Shown here piece by piece: positions 16,915 through 25,707 of a stretch of 64,000 bases of DNA. Made by a program: the position numbers and the translations under genes. The stretch is from Comamonadaceae bacterium OS-1. GTDB lineage: Bacteria > Pseudomonadota > Gammaproteobacteria > Burkholderiales > Burkholderiaceae_C. The stretch covers positions 4,588,001 through 4,652,000 of the forward strand of contig AP026969.1 in NCBI GenBank assembly GCA_027923965.1. The letters run 5' to 3'. Under the pieces are notes generated by a model that was not told where the DNA came from, did not search any database, and saw only the letters and a list, made by a program, of their open reading frames with translations. Within the stretch, counting starts at the first letter, position 1. Every line of letters begins with the position of its first letter.

Positions 16915-18282
16915 ATGCCCAAAACCCCACAGAGCGCCGAGGCGCTGTTTTTCGACGGCACGCAACGGCTGACGGATGGCGATGCGGTAGGTGCCGAAAC
17001 CTGCCTGCGGGCCGCACTGGCGCTGGCCCCCACCCTGGCCGAGGCCCATGCCAACCTGGGACTGGCGCTGGAGGCCCGCGGCGCGCTGGCCGAGGCCGCA
17101 GACAGCTACCGCACATCCCTCGCCCACAACCCCACGCTGCCGCAAACCTGGGTGAACCTGGCCGGGGTGCTGCTGCTGCTGCGCCAACTCGATGAAGCCG
17201 AAGTGGCCTGCGCCCAGGCACTGCGGCTGCGGCGCGACGACCCCGCCGCCTGGTGCAACCTGGGCGCGGTGTACGCCCGCATGGGGCTGGAGCTGGAATC
17301 CGAGGAAGCCTGCCGCGAAGCCATCTTTCTTGCGCCGGGCCACGCCAAGGCCCGCTTCAACCTGGCCTATCTGCTGCTGCGCCAGGGGCGATGGGAGGAG
17401 GGTTGGGCGCAATTCGAATCGCGTGACTGGTACGCCGCCCTGGCGCGCCAACTGCACTGCCCGCGCTGGCAGGGCGAGCCGCTGGCGGGCCGCTCGGTGC
17501 TGGTGGGCTTTGAGGCCGGGCATGGCGACATGCTGCAGTTTGGCCGCTACTGCGTGGAATTGAAGGCCCGGGGGGCCGGGCACGTCACCCTGCTGTGCCA
17601 CCCGCCGCTCAAGCGTCTGCTGGCCACCCTGCCGGGTGTGGACGCGCTGGTGGGTTTTGACGAAGACGTACCGCCCACCGACTGCTGGACCCCGCTGCTA
17701 AGCCTGCCTGCGCTGTGCCAGACGCAGCTGGACACCGTGCCCGCCACCCTGCCCTACTTGCAGGCCGAGCCCGCGTTGCAGGCGGCCTGGGCACCGCGCT
17801 TGCCGACCACCGGGTTGCGCGTGGGCCTGGTGTGGAAGGGCAACCCGAAATTTGAAAACGATGCCGAGCGTTCGCTGCCCCATCTGGCCACGCTGGCACC
17901 CCTGGCCGCAGTGGCGGGCGTGGGCTTCATCAGCCTGCAAAAAGGCGCGGGCGAGGAGGAGTCTGCCCCCTGGATGGCCACGTCGCTGGGCGCGCAGATC
18001 CACGACTTTGCCGACACCGCAGCCATCGTGGCGCAGCTCGATCTGCTGATCAGCGTGGACACCGCCGTGGCGCATCTGGCGGGCGCTTTGGCCAAGCCCT
18101 GCTGGGTGCTGCTGCCGGATTATTTGCCCGACTGGCGCTGGCTGACCGAGCGGTCCGATTCACCCTGGTACCCGGGCGTGCTGCGCCTGTTTCGCCAACC
18201 GGCAGGCGGCGGCTGGGGGCCGGTGGTGGCGGACGTGGCCGCAGCGCTACACGCGTTTGCGGCGCGGGGTTTTGACCGCTAG
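16915..18282 (+). CDS. TPR-repeat protein with GT9-like glycosyltransferase domain
   Basis: A 455-residue protein. Residues 10-180 contain about four to five tetratricopeptide repeats (for example AEAHANLGLALEARGALAEAADSYRTSL). Residues 190-455 resemble the heptosyltransferase/GT9-like fold seen behind TPRs in Burkholderiales (VLVGFEAGHGDMLQFGRY, RVGLVWKGNP, LLISVDTAVAHLAGAL, WVLLPDYLPDWRWL). It may glycosylate a surface protein or other acceptor. ATG 16915 is preferred over GTG 16888 on N-terminal content. Its 3' end overlaps the convergent GntR gene by 36 bp. Confidence 0.8.
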   Translation: MPKTPQSAEALFFDGTQRLTDGDAVGAETCLRAALALAPTLAEAHANLGLALEARGALAEAADSYRTSLAHNPTLPQTWVNLAGVLLLLRQLDEAEVACAQALRLRRDDPAAWCNLGAVYARMGLELESEEACREAIFLAPGHAKARFNLAYLLLRQGRWEEGWAQFESRDWYAALARQLHCPRWQGEPLAGRSVLVGFEAGHGDMLQFGRYCVELKARGAGHVTLLCHPPLKRLLATLPGVDALVGFDEDVPPTDCWTPLLSLPALCQTQLDTVPATLPYLQAEPALQAAWAPRLPTTGLRVGLVWKGNPKFENDAERSLPHLATLAPLAAVAGVGFISLQKGAGEEESAPWMATSLGAQIHDFADTAAIVAQLDLLISVDTAVAHLAGALAKPCWVLLPDYLPDWRWLTERSDSPWYPGVLRLFRQPAGGGWGPVVADVAAALHAFAARGFDR

Positions 18283-18981
18283 CGGCACGCTGGTGGCGCG
18301 CGCAATCTCGTTGGAGATGGTGCGGTTTTTGCTGTCCATGGCGTGCTCGAACATGGCGCGGCCCGCCCGCTCCGGGTCGCCCGAGGCGATGGCGGCGACG
18401 ATGGGACGGTGCTCGTGGGCGGTGATGGGCATGAGCCAGCTGTCGGCCAGATTCAGGCGGCGAAACAGCGACAGCTCTTTGATCAGCTTGCGGTAGATTT
18501 CGGTGAGCTTGCGGTTGCCCGCCAGCTCGACCAGGCGGTCGTGGAACTTGAGGTTGAGCAGGTGGTAGGTGTAGGCATCCTGGGCCTTGACCTGGCGCTC
18601 CATCTCGGCCACCAGGGCCTTGATTTCCTTGAGCTGCACTGCGGTGATGTGCACCGCCAGCTGGCGGCCCACCAGCTCATCCAGCGTGGCGCGCAGGTCA
18701 AAGATTTCGATGGCTTCTGCGGTGGGGATGTCGCGCACAAACACGCCCCGGTTCTTCTCCACCCGCAGCAGACCGCCTTCTTCCAGCATGCGAAAGGCTT
18801 CACGCACCGGGCCGCGCGAGACCCCCAGTTTGAGGGCCAGCGCGGCTTCGATCAGCTTGGTGCCCGGCGGGTACTCACCCACCAGAATCGCCCTTTCCAG
18901 CTCCTGCTGCACCACGCTGGTGAGGGAGCTGGTTTGCAGGAGGGCAATGGTGGAGTGGGGAGGGTGGGGCACGGCAGGCAT
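18247..18981 (-). CDS. GntR-family regulator (FCD/FadR subfamily)
   Basis: A 244-residue regulator. An N-terminal winged helix (ERAILVGEYPPGTKLIEAALALKLGVSRGPVREAFRML) is followed by the all-helical FCD ligand-binding domain with the usual Asp/His metal-ligand pattern (FHDRLVELAGN, AHEHRPIVAAI). It lies 27 bp downstream of, and in the same direction as, the APC permease gene, so it is probably co-transcribed with it. The perfect palindrome at 20618-20633 between permease and ligase genes is its most likely operator. It overlaps the convergent TPR gene by 36 bp. Confidence 0.88.
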   Translation of the reverse strand: MPAVPHPPHSTIALLQTSSLTSVVQQELERAILVGEYPPGTKLIEAALALKLGVSRGPVREAFRMLEEGGLLRVEKNRGVFVRDIPTAEAIEIFDLRATLDELVGRQLAVHITAVQLKEIKALVAEMERQVKAQDAYTYHLLNLKFHDRLVELAGNRKLTEIYRKLIKELSLFRRLNLADSWLMPITAHEHRPIVAAIASGDPERAGRAMFEHAMDSKNRTISNEIARATSVPLAVKTPRRKRV

Positions 18982-19008
18982 ACCCCAAATTGAATCACAG
19001 ATTCAAGC

Positions 19009-20478
19009 CTATTTTGCGGTCATCGACGCGACCGGAGGGCCTTTGAAACGGCGGCGTTCAAAGCCGAACCAGACCACCGCTGTCAGCGCCAGAAAGGCCA
19101 GCGTGATCTGCAAGGCCGCGTCGTTGGGTGGCTGTACGCCCAGGAACAGAATCAGCGCCGCACTCAGCACCACCAGCAAGGCCACCAGGCGGAACAACGG
19201 GCCCATGTTCCACGGCCCCATCTTGGTCCAGCTGCTGCCGTAGGCCAGGCCGCCCAGTCCGATCGGCAGACCGTAGGAGATGAAGATGAAGATCACCGTG
19301 ACCGACACGATGGTGGTGTAGGCGGGGGTGTACAGCGTGAACAGCACGGCAATGGTGCAGGCCGTCCAGATGGCGGCCACGGGGGACTTGAGCGTGGCGT
19401 GCACGGTTTTCAGCGCGTTGGAGGCGGGCAGGCCGCCGTCACGGGCAAAGGCAAAAATCATGCGCGAGGCAGAGGTCACCGTGGCCAGGCCGCACAAGAA
19501 TTGCGAGGCGGTGATGGCCCAGTACAAAACATTCTTCAAGCCCGCAGGCAGCACCGCATCCATGGTGGCAAAAAACACATTGCCACCCGAGGCCGCGGCC
19601 TTGTCCATGTCGGGGATGGCGATGACAAACGCGCACAGCATCAGGTAGCCAAACAGCGACGAATACAGCACCGAGGTGACGATGCCCTTGGGCACGGCAC
19701 TGGAGGCGCCCATGGTTTCTTCGGCGGTGTGGGCCGAGGCATCGAAGCCGGTGATGGTGTAAATGGGCAGCAGCAGGCCCAGGCCAAACAGCATCCACAT
19801 GCTGTGGGTTTCGGGCCAGACACCGCCGCCGATGTCACCGCTGTAGTTCTTGAAGGTGAACAGGCGCGACAGCTCAAAACTGGGTGCGTAAACCAGCAGC
19901 GCCACGGTCAGGCCAATGGCGGTGGCAAAGATGAGGTAGCCGCTGATGTCGGTCAAAAACGCCGTCAGCTTGATGCCTACGTGGTTGGCCAGGGCCTGCA
20001 GCGCGGTGATGCCAATGACAAACGCGGCCTGGGTGGCAAAGTTGGGCTCCCACCCCAAGCTGGTGCCAAACGCACCGATGAAGAAGTAGAAGGTGCCCAC
20101 GTTAATGGCACCCAGCACCGTCACCAGGCCCAGCAGGTTCAGCCAGGCGGTCAGCCAGCCCCAGCCGCGCCCGCCCAATATCGAGCTCCAGTGGTACAGG
20201 CCCCCGGCAGTGGGAAAGGCCGAACCGATCTGCGCCATGCCCAGCGCAAACACCAGGCTGATGGCGCTGCCCACCAGCCAGCCGATGCCGATGGCCGCAC
20301 CGCCCACGCCCGAAATGGCCTGCGACAGCGAGTTGATGCCACCCGACAAAATACAAATGATGGAGAAGGAAATTGCGAAGTTGGAAAACGGCTTCATCGT
20401 GCGCGACAGCTCTTGCTTGTAGCCCATGCTTTGCAGCACGCTGGCATCGTCGGCAACCTGTTGGGGCGATAGTGACAT
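19009..20478 (-). CDS. APC-family amino acid/amine permease
   Basis: A 489-residue permease with about 12 membrane helices. The early segment MKPFSNFAISFSIICILSGGINS and the pattern GGLYHWSSILGGRGWGWLTAW belong to the amino acid/GABA/choline branch of the APC superfamily (BAT1/UGA4-like). ATG 20478 is chosen because GAGAGGT precedes it by 5-6 bases; the longer frame has no such site. It is divergent from the glutamine-synthetase-like operon and followed by its likely regulator gene. It probably imports the amine that is gamma-glutamylated by the neighbouring ligase; the identity of that amine is inferred. Confidence 0.88.
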   Translation of the reverse strand: MSLSPQQVADDASVLQSMGYKQELSRTMKPFSNFAISFSIICILSGGINSLSQAISGVGGAAIGIGWLVGSAISLVFALGMAQIGSAFPTAGGLYHWSSILGGRGWGWLTAWLNLLGLVTVLGAINVGTFYFFIGAFGTSLGWEPNFATQAAFVIGITALQALANHVGIKLTAFLTDISGYLIFATAIGLTVALLVYAPSFELSRLFTFKNYSGDIGGGVWPETHSMWMLFGLGLLLPIYTITGFDASAHTAEETMGASSAVPKGIVTSVLYSSLFGYLMLCAFVIAIPDMDKAAASGGNVFFATMDAVLPAGLKNVLYWAITASQFLCGLATVTSASRMIFAFARDGGLPASNALKTVHATLKSPVAAIWTACTIAVLFTLYTPAYTTIVSVTVIFIFISYGLPIGLGGLAYGSSWTKMGPWNMGPLFRLVALLVVLSAALILFLGVQPPNDAALQITLAFLALTAVVWFGFERRRFKGPPVASMTAK

Positions 20479-20617
20479 CAAATACCTCTCAAAGAGTATG
20501 AATGGAAAGTGAATACATGCACATCCCATGCCTGCTCTTGAGGGCGCGAAAGCGCGAGACGATGGAAACTGCTTTGGCGGTGTAACCGCGAAACCGCATT
20601 CGTGCAAGAAAAATTGC

Positions 20618-20633
20618 AGATTGTTAACAATCT
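20618..20633. promoter_or_regulatory. Perfect 16-bp palindrome, candidate GntR operator
   Basis: AGATTGTTAACAATCT is an exact palindrome with the TTGT-N2-ACAA core common for FCD-type GntR regulators. It lies between the divergent permease and ligase genes, 11 bp upstream of the -35 of the ligase promoter. Confidence 0.65.
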
Positions 20634-20644
20634 ACAAACCAGAA

Positions 20645-20673
20645 TTGACAAGCACAGTGCGACGCGCTTGAAT
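20645..20673 (+). promoter_or_regulatory. Predicted sigma-70 promoter of the ligase operon
   Basis: TTGACA (20645-20650), a 17-bp spacer and TTGAAT (20668-20673). Because the -10 overlaps the ATG at 20672, the ligase most likely starts at ATG 20708 instead. Confidence 0.5.
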
Positions 20674-20707
20674 GGATGCACATCCTAAAAATACAGCGAG
20701 AGACAAG

Positions 20708-22084
20708 ATGGCAACAACTTCTCCCCTGCACCCGGCCCTGGCCGCGCTGCAAAATTCTGGCGCTGCCAAGGTCAAGGTCGCGGTGGCCGACATCGACGGC
20801 GTGCTGCGCGGCAAATACCTGCACATCGACAAATTCATGGGCGCGGCCGAGCCGTATCCGGCGGGTGGCTTCGGCTTTTGCGACGTGGTGCTGGGCTGGG
20901 ACATGCTGGACGTGTGCTACGACAACACCACCGTCACCGGCTGGCAGCACGGCTTCCCCGACGCGCTGGCCCGGCTCGACCTGGACACCGCCCGCAACGT
21001 GCCCTGGGACGACAAGGTGCCGTTTTTTCTGGGCGAATTTGTGCTGGCCGACGGCAGCCCGCATCCGCTGTGCCCGCGCCAGACCCTCAAGCGCGTGCTG
21101 AAGCGCGCCGAGAAAATGGGTTTCCAGGTGATGACGGGCATGGAGTTCGAGTGGTTCAACTTCCTGGAAACACCGCAAACCTGGGCCGACAAAAAAGGCG
21201 TGGGGGCCACGCCGCTCACGCCCGGCATGTTTGGCTATTCGCTCTTGCGCATGAACCAGAACCGGCCGTTTTTCAACGCGCTGATGGACGAGATGCTGGC
21301 CTTTGGCGTGCCCATCGAAGGCCTGCACACCGAAACCGGGCCGGGCGTGTTCGAGGTGGCCATTGGCTTTAGCGAGGCGCTGGCGCAGGCAGACCGGGCG
21401 ATTCTGTTCAAAACCGGGGCCAAGGAAATCGGTGCCCGCTTTGGCATCATGCCCAGCTTCATGGCCAAGCCGCACCAGAACATGCCGGGCTGCAGCGGGC
21501 ACATCCACCAGAGCCTCAGCGACGGAAAGACCAACCTGTTTTTCGATGCCAGCAACCCGCGCAAGATGAGCCCGCTGTTCGAGAGCTACCTGGCCGGGCA
21601 GGTGGCCTGCCTGATGGAATTTGGCCCCATGATCTGGCCCACCATCAACAGCTACAAGCGCCTGGTCGATGGTTTCTGGGCGCCGGTCAAGCCCACCTGG
21701 GGACTCGACAACCGCACCGCCAGCTTCCGCGTGATCGCAGGCAGCCCCAAGGCCACCCGGCTGGAAACCCGCTGCCCCGGGGCCGATGTCAACCCCTACC
21801 TGGCCATGGCCGCGGTGATCGCCGCCGGGCTGGACGGGGTAGAGAAGGGTCTCAAACTCACCACCCCACCCATCACCGGCACCAACGGCGGCGCAGAGCA
21901 CATCGCCCGCGCGCCGCGCACGCTGATCGAAACCACCCGCAACTTCCAGCAGTCCACCGTCGCCCGCGACTGGCTGGGCGACACCTTCGTCGACCACTTT
22001 GCCGCCACCCGGGAATGGGAATGGCGGCAGTGGCTCGATGCCGTCACCGACTGGGAAATGAAACGCTACTTCGAAGTTATATGA
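20708..22084 (+). CDS. Glutamine-synthetase-family gamma-glutamyl-amine ligase (PuuA/GlnA3-like)
   Basis: A 458-residue protein of the class I glutamine synthetase fold. KVAVADIDGVLRGKY lies in the N-terminal domain, MEFEWFNF and TGPGVFEVAIGFSEA in the catalytic barrel, and PHQNMPGCSGHIHQSL near residue 275, with the RLETRCPGADVNPYLA segment towards the end. Such paralogues join glutamate to an amine (putrescine, ethanolamine, isopropylamine) with ATP rather than making glutamine. Its neighbours are an amine permease, an alcohol dehydrogenase, a PuuD-like amidase and an aldehyde dehydrogenase. ATG 20708 is preceded by GAGAGA. Confidence 0.88.
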   Translation: MATTSPLHPALAALQNSGAAKVKVAVADIDGVLRGKYLHIDKFMGAAEPYPAGGFGFCDVVLGWDMLDVCYDNTTVTGWQHGFPDALARLDLDTARNVPWDDKVPFFLGEFVLADGSPHPLCPRQTLKRVLKRAEKMGFQVMTGMEFEWFNFLETPQTWADKKGVGATPLTPGMFGYSLLRMNQNRPFFNALMDEMLAFGVPIEGLHTETGPGVFEVAIGFSEALAQADRAILFKTGAKEIGARFGIMPSFMAKPHQNMPGCSGHIHQSLSDGKTNLFFDASNPRKMSPLFESYLAGQVACLMEFGPMIWPTINSYKRLVDGFWAPVKPTWGLDNRTASFRVIAGSPKATRLETRCPGADVNPYLAMAAVIAAGLDGVEKGLKLTTPPITGTNGGAEHIARAPRTLIETTRNFQQSTVARDWLGDTFVDHFAATREWEWRQWLDAVTDWEMKRYFEVI

Positions 22085-22085
22085 A

Positions 22086-22180
22086 ACACCCCCAGGCTGC
22101 AGCGCTTCGCGTCTTTCGCCAACCCCCTTGCAGGGGGCAACACCAGCGGCCCGGCAAAGCCGGTTCCGCGGTGTTCTGCG
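22086..22180. repeat. Family-2 intergenic repeat, copy 1
   Basis: ACACCCCCAGGCTGCAGCGC, then TTCGCCAACCCCC and GGGGGCAACACCAGC, then GGCAAAGCCGGTTCCGCGG and TGTTCT. The same ordered blocks recur at 38289-38415. CCCCC/GGGGG and other pairs can form stems. It lies in the 179-bp gap between the ligase and the Fe-dehydrogenase genes. Confidence 0.75.
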
Positions 22181-22263
22181 AAGGCACGTCCGCCAGCAAG
22201 CTTTTTGCCTGCTAAGTGCGTTAAAAACTACCACGACCCCAAACCATTCCTCGTCTGTACAAC

Positions 22264-23397
22264 ATGACTATTTCCAACTTCGCCTTCCCCACGCCGATCC
22301 AGTTCGGCCCCGGTGCCCGCAAACTTGTGGCACAGCACCTCCTCGACCTGGGCCTCAAACGCCCGCTCATCGTTACCGATAAAGCCCTGGCCGCGCTGCC
22401 GGTGATGGCCGAATTTTTGACCCACCTGCAGGGGCTGGACGTGGCCGTGTTCAGCGGCGTGTTTGGCAACCCCACCTGTAGCCAGGTGATGGAGGGCGCG
22501 GCCGCTTTCAAAGCCCACCATGCCGACTGCGTGATCGGCTTTGGCGGCGGCGCGGCGCTGGACGTGGCCAAGGTGGTGGGCATTCCGGCCACGCACCCCG
22601 GCGACATTCTGGAATACGTGTGGGACCACCCGCAGGTGCGCGCCATCACCCAACCGCTGCCCTACTTTGTGGCCCTGCCCACCACCTCGGGCACCGGCTC
22701 GGAAGTGGGCCGCTCCAGCGTGGTCAGCGAAAACGACACCCACCTCAAACGCGTGGTATTCAGCGCCCACATCCTGGCCAAAACCGTGTTTGCCGACCCC
22801 GAGCTCACCCTGGGCCTGCCCGCCCACGTGACCGCCGCCACCGGCATGGACGCGCTGACCCACAACATCGAAAGCTACCTCTCGCCCGCCTACCACCCGC
22901 TGTGCGACGGCATTGCGCTAGAGGGCACGCGCATCGCCGCCGCCGCCCTGCGCACCGCGGTGCGTGAGCCCGGCAACCTGCAGGCCCGATCCGACATGAT
23001 GATGGCCTCGATGATGGGTGCGATTGCGTTCCAAAAAGACCTGGGCGCGGTGCATTCCTGCGCCCACGCCCTGGGTGCTGTGTGCGACCTGCACCACGGC
23101 CTGGCCAACGCGCTGATGATCGACACCGTGATGGCCTGGAACTATGCCGCCGCGCCGCACAAGTTTGACGAGCTGGCCCATGTGTGCCAGGTGCACGGCG
23201 GTGGCCCGGCCTTCGTCTCCTGGCTGCGCCAGCTCAAGGTGGACCTGGGCATCACCACCCGGCTGGCCGACTTTGGCGTGCGCCCCGAGCACCTGCCGCG
23301 CCTGGTGGAAATTGCCACCGCCGACATGTGCCACCAGACCAATCCGCGGCCCTGCACGGCGGCAGATTTCGAGGCGCTGTTTTTGGAGGCGATGTGA
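22264..23397 (+). CDS. Iron-containing alcohol dehydrogenase
   Basis: A 377-residue group III alcohol dehydrogenase. The NAD-binding segment is GFGGGAALDVAKVV, followed by PTTSGTGSEVGRSSVV; metal ligands are expected in TGMDALTHNIESYLS and in GAVHSCAHALGAV / HHGLANALM. It would oxidise a primary alcohol group to the aldehyde. In this operon the most economical substrate is a gamma-glutamylated amino alcohol made by the preceding ligase, with the ALDH at 24182 taking the aldehyde onward. Its stop overlaps the GTG of the next gene. Confidence 0.9.
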   Translation: MTISNFAFPTPIQFGPGARKLVAQHLLDLGLKRPLIVTDKALAALPVMAEFLTHLQGLDVAVFSGVFGNPTCSQVMEGAAAFKAHHADCVIGFGGGAALDVAKVVGIPATHPGDILEYVWDHPQVRAITQPLPYFVALPTTSGTGSEVGRSSVVSENDTHLKRVVFSAHILAKTVFADPELTLGLPAHVTAATGMDALTHNIESYLSPAYHPLCDGIALEGTRIAAAALRTAVREPGNLQARSDMMMASMMGAIAFQKDLGAVHSCAHALGAVCDLHHGLANALMIDTVMAWNYAAAPHKFDELAHVCQVHGGGPAFVSWLRQLKVDLGITTRLADFGVRPEHLPRLVEIATADMCHQTNPRPCTAADFEALFLEAM

Positions 23398-24185
23398 CAC
23401 AGCATCCGAAAGACCGTTTGAAGATCGGCATCAGCGCCTGCTTTTTGCACCCCGACCCGGCGCGCGCCGCCTTTGCCAAAAAGACGCTGCAGTACGTCGA
23501 GCAGTCCATGGCGCACTGGATCATGTCCGGCGGCGCACTGCCGGTGATGGTGCCGTCGCCGGTGGGAGACACCGCGCGCGGCGAGATCGGTTTTGATGAC
23601 TACGCCCACTGGTTGGACGGCCTGGTGCTGCACGGCGGGGCCGACGTGTGGCCCGGCAGCTACGGCGAAACCCCGCTGCAAGAGCGCTGGAGCGGCGACC
23701 GCATCCGCGACGGTTACGAGCAGGCCCTGGTGCGCGCCTTTGTGGCCGCGGGCAAGCCGGTGTTTGGTGTGTGCCGGGGCCTGCAGCTGATCAACGTGGC
23801 CTTTGGCGGCACGCTGTACCAGGACATCGCCACCCAGCGCCCCGAGGCCGTACTGCACCGCGATGCCGATGCCTACGACCACCATTTCCACGCGCTGGAA
23901 ATCGTGCCCGAAACACGGCTCAGCGCGCTATTGGCGGGCGCAAGCAGCAACCAAATCAATAGCATCCACCACCAGGCCATCAAAGACCTGGCGCCCGGCT
24001 TTGTGGTCGAAGCCCGCAGCCCGGACGACGGCATGATCGAAGCCATCCGCAGCACCGGCCCGGCCTATGTGGCCGCCGTGCAGTGGCACCCCGAATTCCA
24101 CCAGCCTGCCCTGGGCACGCTGGACGACACCCCCTTGCTCACCGACTTTCTGGCCGCCGCGCAGGCCGCCAAGGACACCGCATGA
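23394..24185 (+). CDS. Gamma-glutamyl-gamma-aminobutyrate hydrolase family amidase (PuuD-like)
   Basis: A 263-residue class I glutamine-amidotransferase-like hydrolase. The nucleophile elbow is FGVCRGLQL (Cys127), and the His-x-Glu part of the triad is in VQWHPEF near residue 229; HGGADVWP is the typical early loop. PuuD cleaves the gamma-glutamyl amide at the end of the Puu pathway and so releases glutamate. The GTG start at 23394 overlaps the preceding stop, and its own end overlaps the ALDH start (ATGA), so the three enzymes are translationally coupled. Confidence 0.9.
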   Translation: MTQHPKDRLKIGISACFLHPDPARAAFAKKTLQYVEQSMAHWIMSGGALPVMVPSPVGDTARGEIGFDDYAHWLDGLVLHGGADVWPGSYGETPLQERWSGDRIRDGYEQALVRAFVAAGKPVFGVCRGLQLINVAFGGTLYQDIATQRPEAVLHRDADAYDHHFHALEIVPETRLSALLAGASSNQINSIHHQAIKDLAPGFVVEARSPDDGMIEAIRSTGPAYVAAVQWHPEFHQPALGTLDDTPLLTDFLAAAQAAKDTA

Positions 24186-25549
24186 CCACACTCGCTATCC
24201 ACAACCCCGCCACCGGCACCCAGATCACCCAGGTGCCCGCCGACGATATCGCCAGCGTCACCGCCAAGTTCTGGGCCGCCCGCGCCGCCCAGCCCGCCTG
24301 GGCCTCCACGCCAATGCCGCAGCGCCTGGCCTGCGTGGCCCGCTTCCGCGCCGCCGTGGTGGCCGAGCTGGAGGCCCTGGCCGCCACCATGACGGCCGAG
24401 ACCGGCAAACCCATCAGCATGTCGCGCAACGAGCTCAACGGCCTGCTGGGCCGCATCGACTTCTTCCTGGCCGAAGCCGAGGCCAGCACCGCCACCCACA
24501 CCGTGTTCACCGACGGCGGCATGACCGAGCAAATCCAGCACATCCCGCTGGGCGTGGTGGCCAATATCTCGGCCTGGAACTACCCCTGGTTCGTGGGCTG
24601 CAACGTCATCCTGCCTGCGCTGCTGACGGGCAATGCGGTGCTCTACAAGCCGTCGGAATTCGCCACGCTGACCGGCATGGCCATCGCCCGGCTGCTGCAC
24701 GAGGCGGGTGTGCCACAGGACGTGCTGGCGCTGTGCGTGGGCGGCGGCGAGGTGGGTGCGGCCCTGCAGGCGCAGCGCATCGACGGCCTGTTCTTCACCG
24801 GCTCGTATGCCACCGGGGCCAAGATCGCCCAGGCCCTGGGTCCGCGCATGGTCAAGCTCCAGCTGGAGCTGGGCGGCAAGGACCCCACCTACGTTTGCGA
24901 CGATGCCAACCCCGCCACCGCCGCCGCCTCCCTGGCCGATGGCGCGATGTACAACACCGGCCAGAGCTGCTGCTCGGTGGAGCGCATCTACGTGCACGAA
25001 AAGGTGTTCGATGCCTTTGTGGCCGCGTTTGTGGAAACCGTACACGGCTTCAAGGTGGGCGACCCGATGGCGGACGACACCTACATCGGTGCCATCACCC
25101 GTGCCGCCCAGCTCGACGTGCTGGACGCACAGGTGGCCGATGCCGTGGCCAAAGGTGCCAAGCTGCTCACCGGCGGCACCCGCCTGCCGGGCAATACTTT
25201 CGCCCCCACCGTGCTGGTCAACGTGAACCACACCATGGACCTGATGCGCGAGGAAAGTTTTGGCCCCGTGATCGGCATCCAGAAAGTGGCCAGCGATGCC
25301 GAGGCGGTGGCCCTGATGAACGACACGCGCTACGGCCTGACGGCAGGTGTCTTCACCCCCATTGAGGCCCGCGCCCGCGCCGTGCTGGCCCAGGTAAACG
25401 CGGGTAGCGTCTACTGGAACTGCTGCGACCGCGTCAGCCCCCGCCTGCCCTGGAGCGGCCATGGCGACTCGGGCGTGGGCCTGACGCTGTCTACCTACGG
25501 CATCCAGACCTTCACCCGGCCCAAAGCCTGGCACCTGCGGCAGGCTTAA
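24182..25549 (+). CDS. Aldehyde dehydrogenase family protein
   Basis: A 455-residue NAD(P)-dependent aldehyde dehydrogenase. ISAWNYPWFVGCNVILPALLTGNAVLYKPS is the cofactor region, LELGGKDP holds the general-base Glu, and NTGQSCCSVER places the catalytic Cys at residue 263 with a second Cys at 264. It lies at the end of the coupled ADH-amidase-ALDH set and should convert the gamma-glutamyl amino aldehyde to the acid before or after deglutamylation. The start ATG overlaps the amidase stop. A family-1 repeat and another hairpin follow. Confidence 0.92.
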   Translation: MTTLAIHNPATGTQITQVPADDIASVTAKFWAARAAQPAWASTPMPQRLACVARFRAAVVAELEALAATMTAETGKPISMSRNELNGLLGRIDFFLAEAEASTATHTVFTDGGMTEQIQHIPLGVVANISAWNYPWFVGCNVILPALLTGNAVLYKPSEFATLTGMAIARLLHEAGVPQDVLALCVGGGEVGAALQAQRIDGLFFTGSYATGAKIAQALGPRMVKLQLELGGKDPTYVCDDANPATAAASLADGAMYNTGQSCCSVERIYVHEKVFDAFVAAFVETVHGFKVGDPMADDTYIGAITRAAQLDVLDAQVADAVAKGAKLLTGGTRLPGNTFAPTVLVNVNHTMDLMREESFGPVIGIQKVASDAEAVALMNDTRYGLTAGVFTPIEARARAVLAQVNAGSVYWNCCDRVSPRLPWSGHGDSGVGLTLSTYGIQTFTRPKAWHLRQA

Positions 25550-25558
25550 GCATCCAAT

Positions 25559-25595
25559 CGGCCTCTCGTGCTGATGGAATGGGCACGAGCAGCTA
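25559..25595. repeat. Family-1 intergenic hairpin repeat, copy 8
   Basis: CGGCCTCTCGTGCTGATGG followed by AATGGGCACGAGCAGCTA lies just after the aldehyde dehydrogenase stop. Confidence 0.87.
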
Positions 25596-25609
25596 TGGAT
25601 AGCGCAGCA

Positions 25610-25637
25610 AATATCCCTGGGTATTCGTAGGGATATT
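25610..25637. terminator. 9-bp inverted repeat after the ALDH gene
   Basis: AATATCCCT (25610-25618) pairs with AGGGATATT (25629-25637) across a 10-base loop. It may end the amine operon or be an extra control site for the PadR-type gene; no T-run follows directly. Confidence 0.4.
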
Positions 25638-25652
25638 GCCTTATTGCGTATC

Positions 25653-25701
25653 TTTCGATGTGATTTAGATATATCGTAATGACATCTAAATTACATCGAA
25701 A
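25653..25701. promoter_or_regulatory. 18-bp inverted repeat, candidate PadR/YqjI-type operator
   Basis: TTTCGATGTGATTTAGAT (25653-25670) and ATCTAAATTACATCGAAA (25684-25701) pair at 17 of 18 positions around a 13-bp centre. The right arm ends 6 bp before the PadR-type ATG, so binding would block its own promoter and that of the ferric reductase gene downstream. Confidence 0.7.
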
Positions 25702-25707
25702 GAACCT

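Noticed and set aside
20624..22234. Long minus-strand frame opposite the glutamine-synthetase-like gene
   Set aside because: Shadow frame with biased composition; the plus strand carries all conserved motifs.
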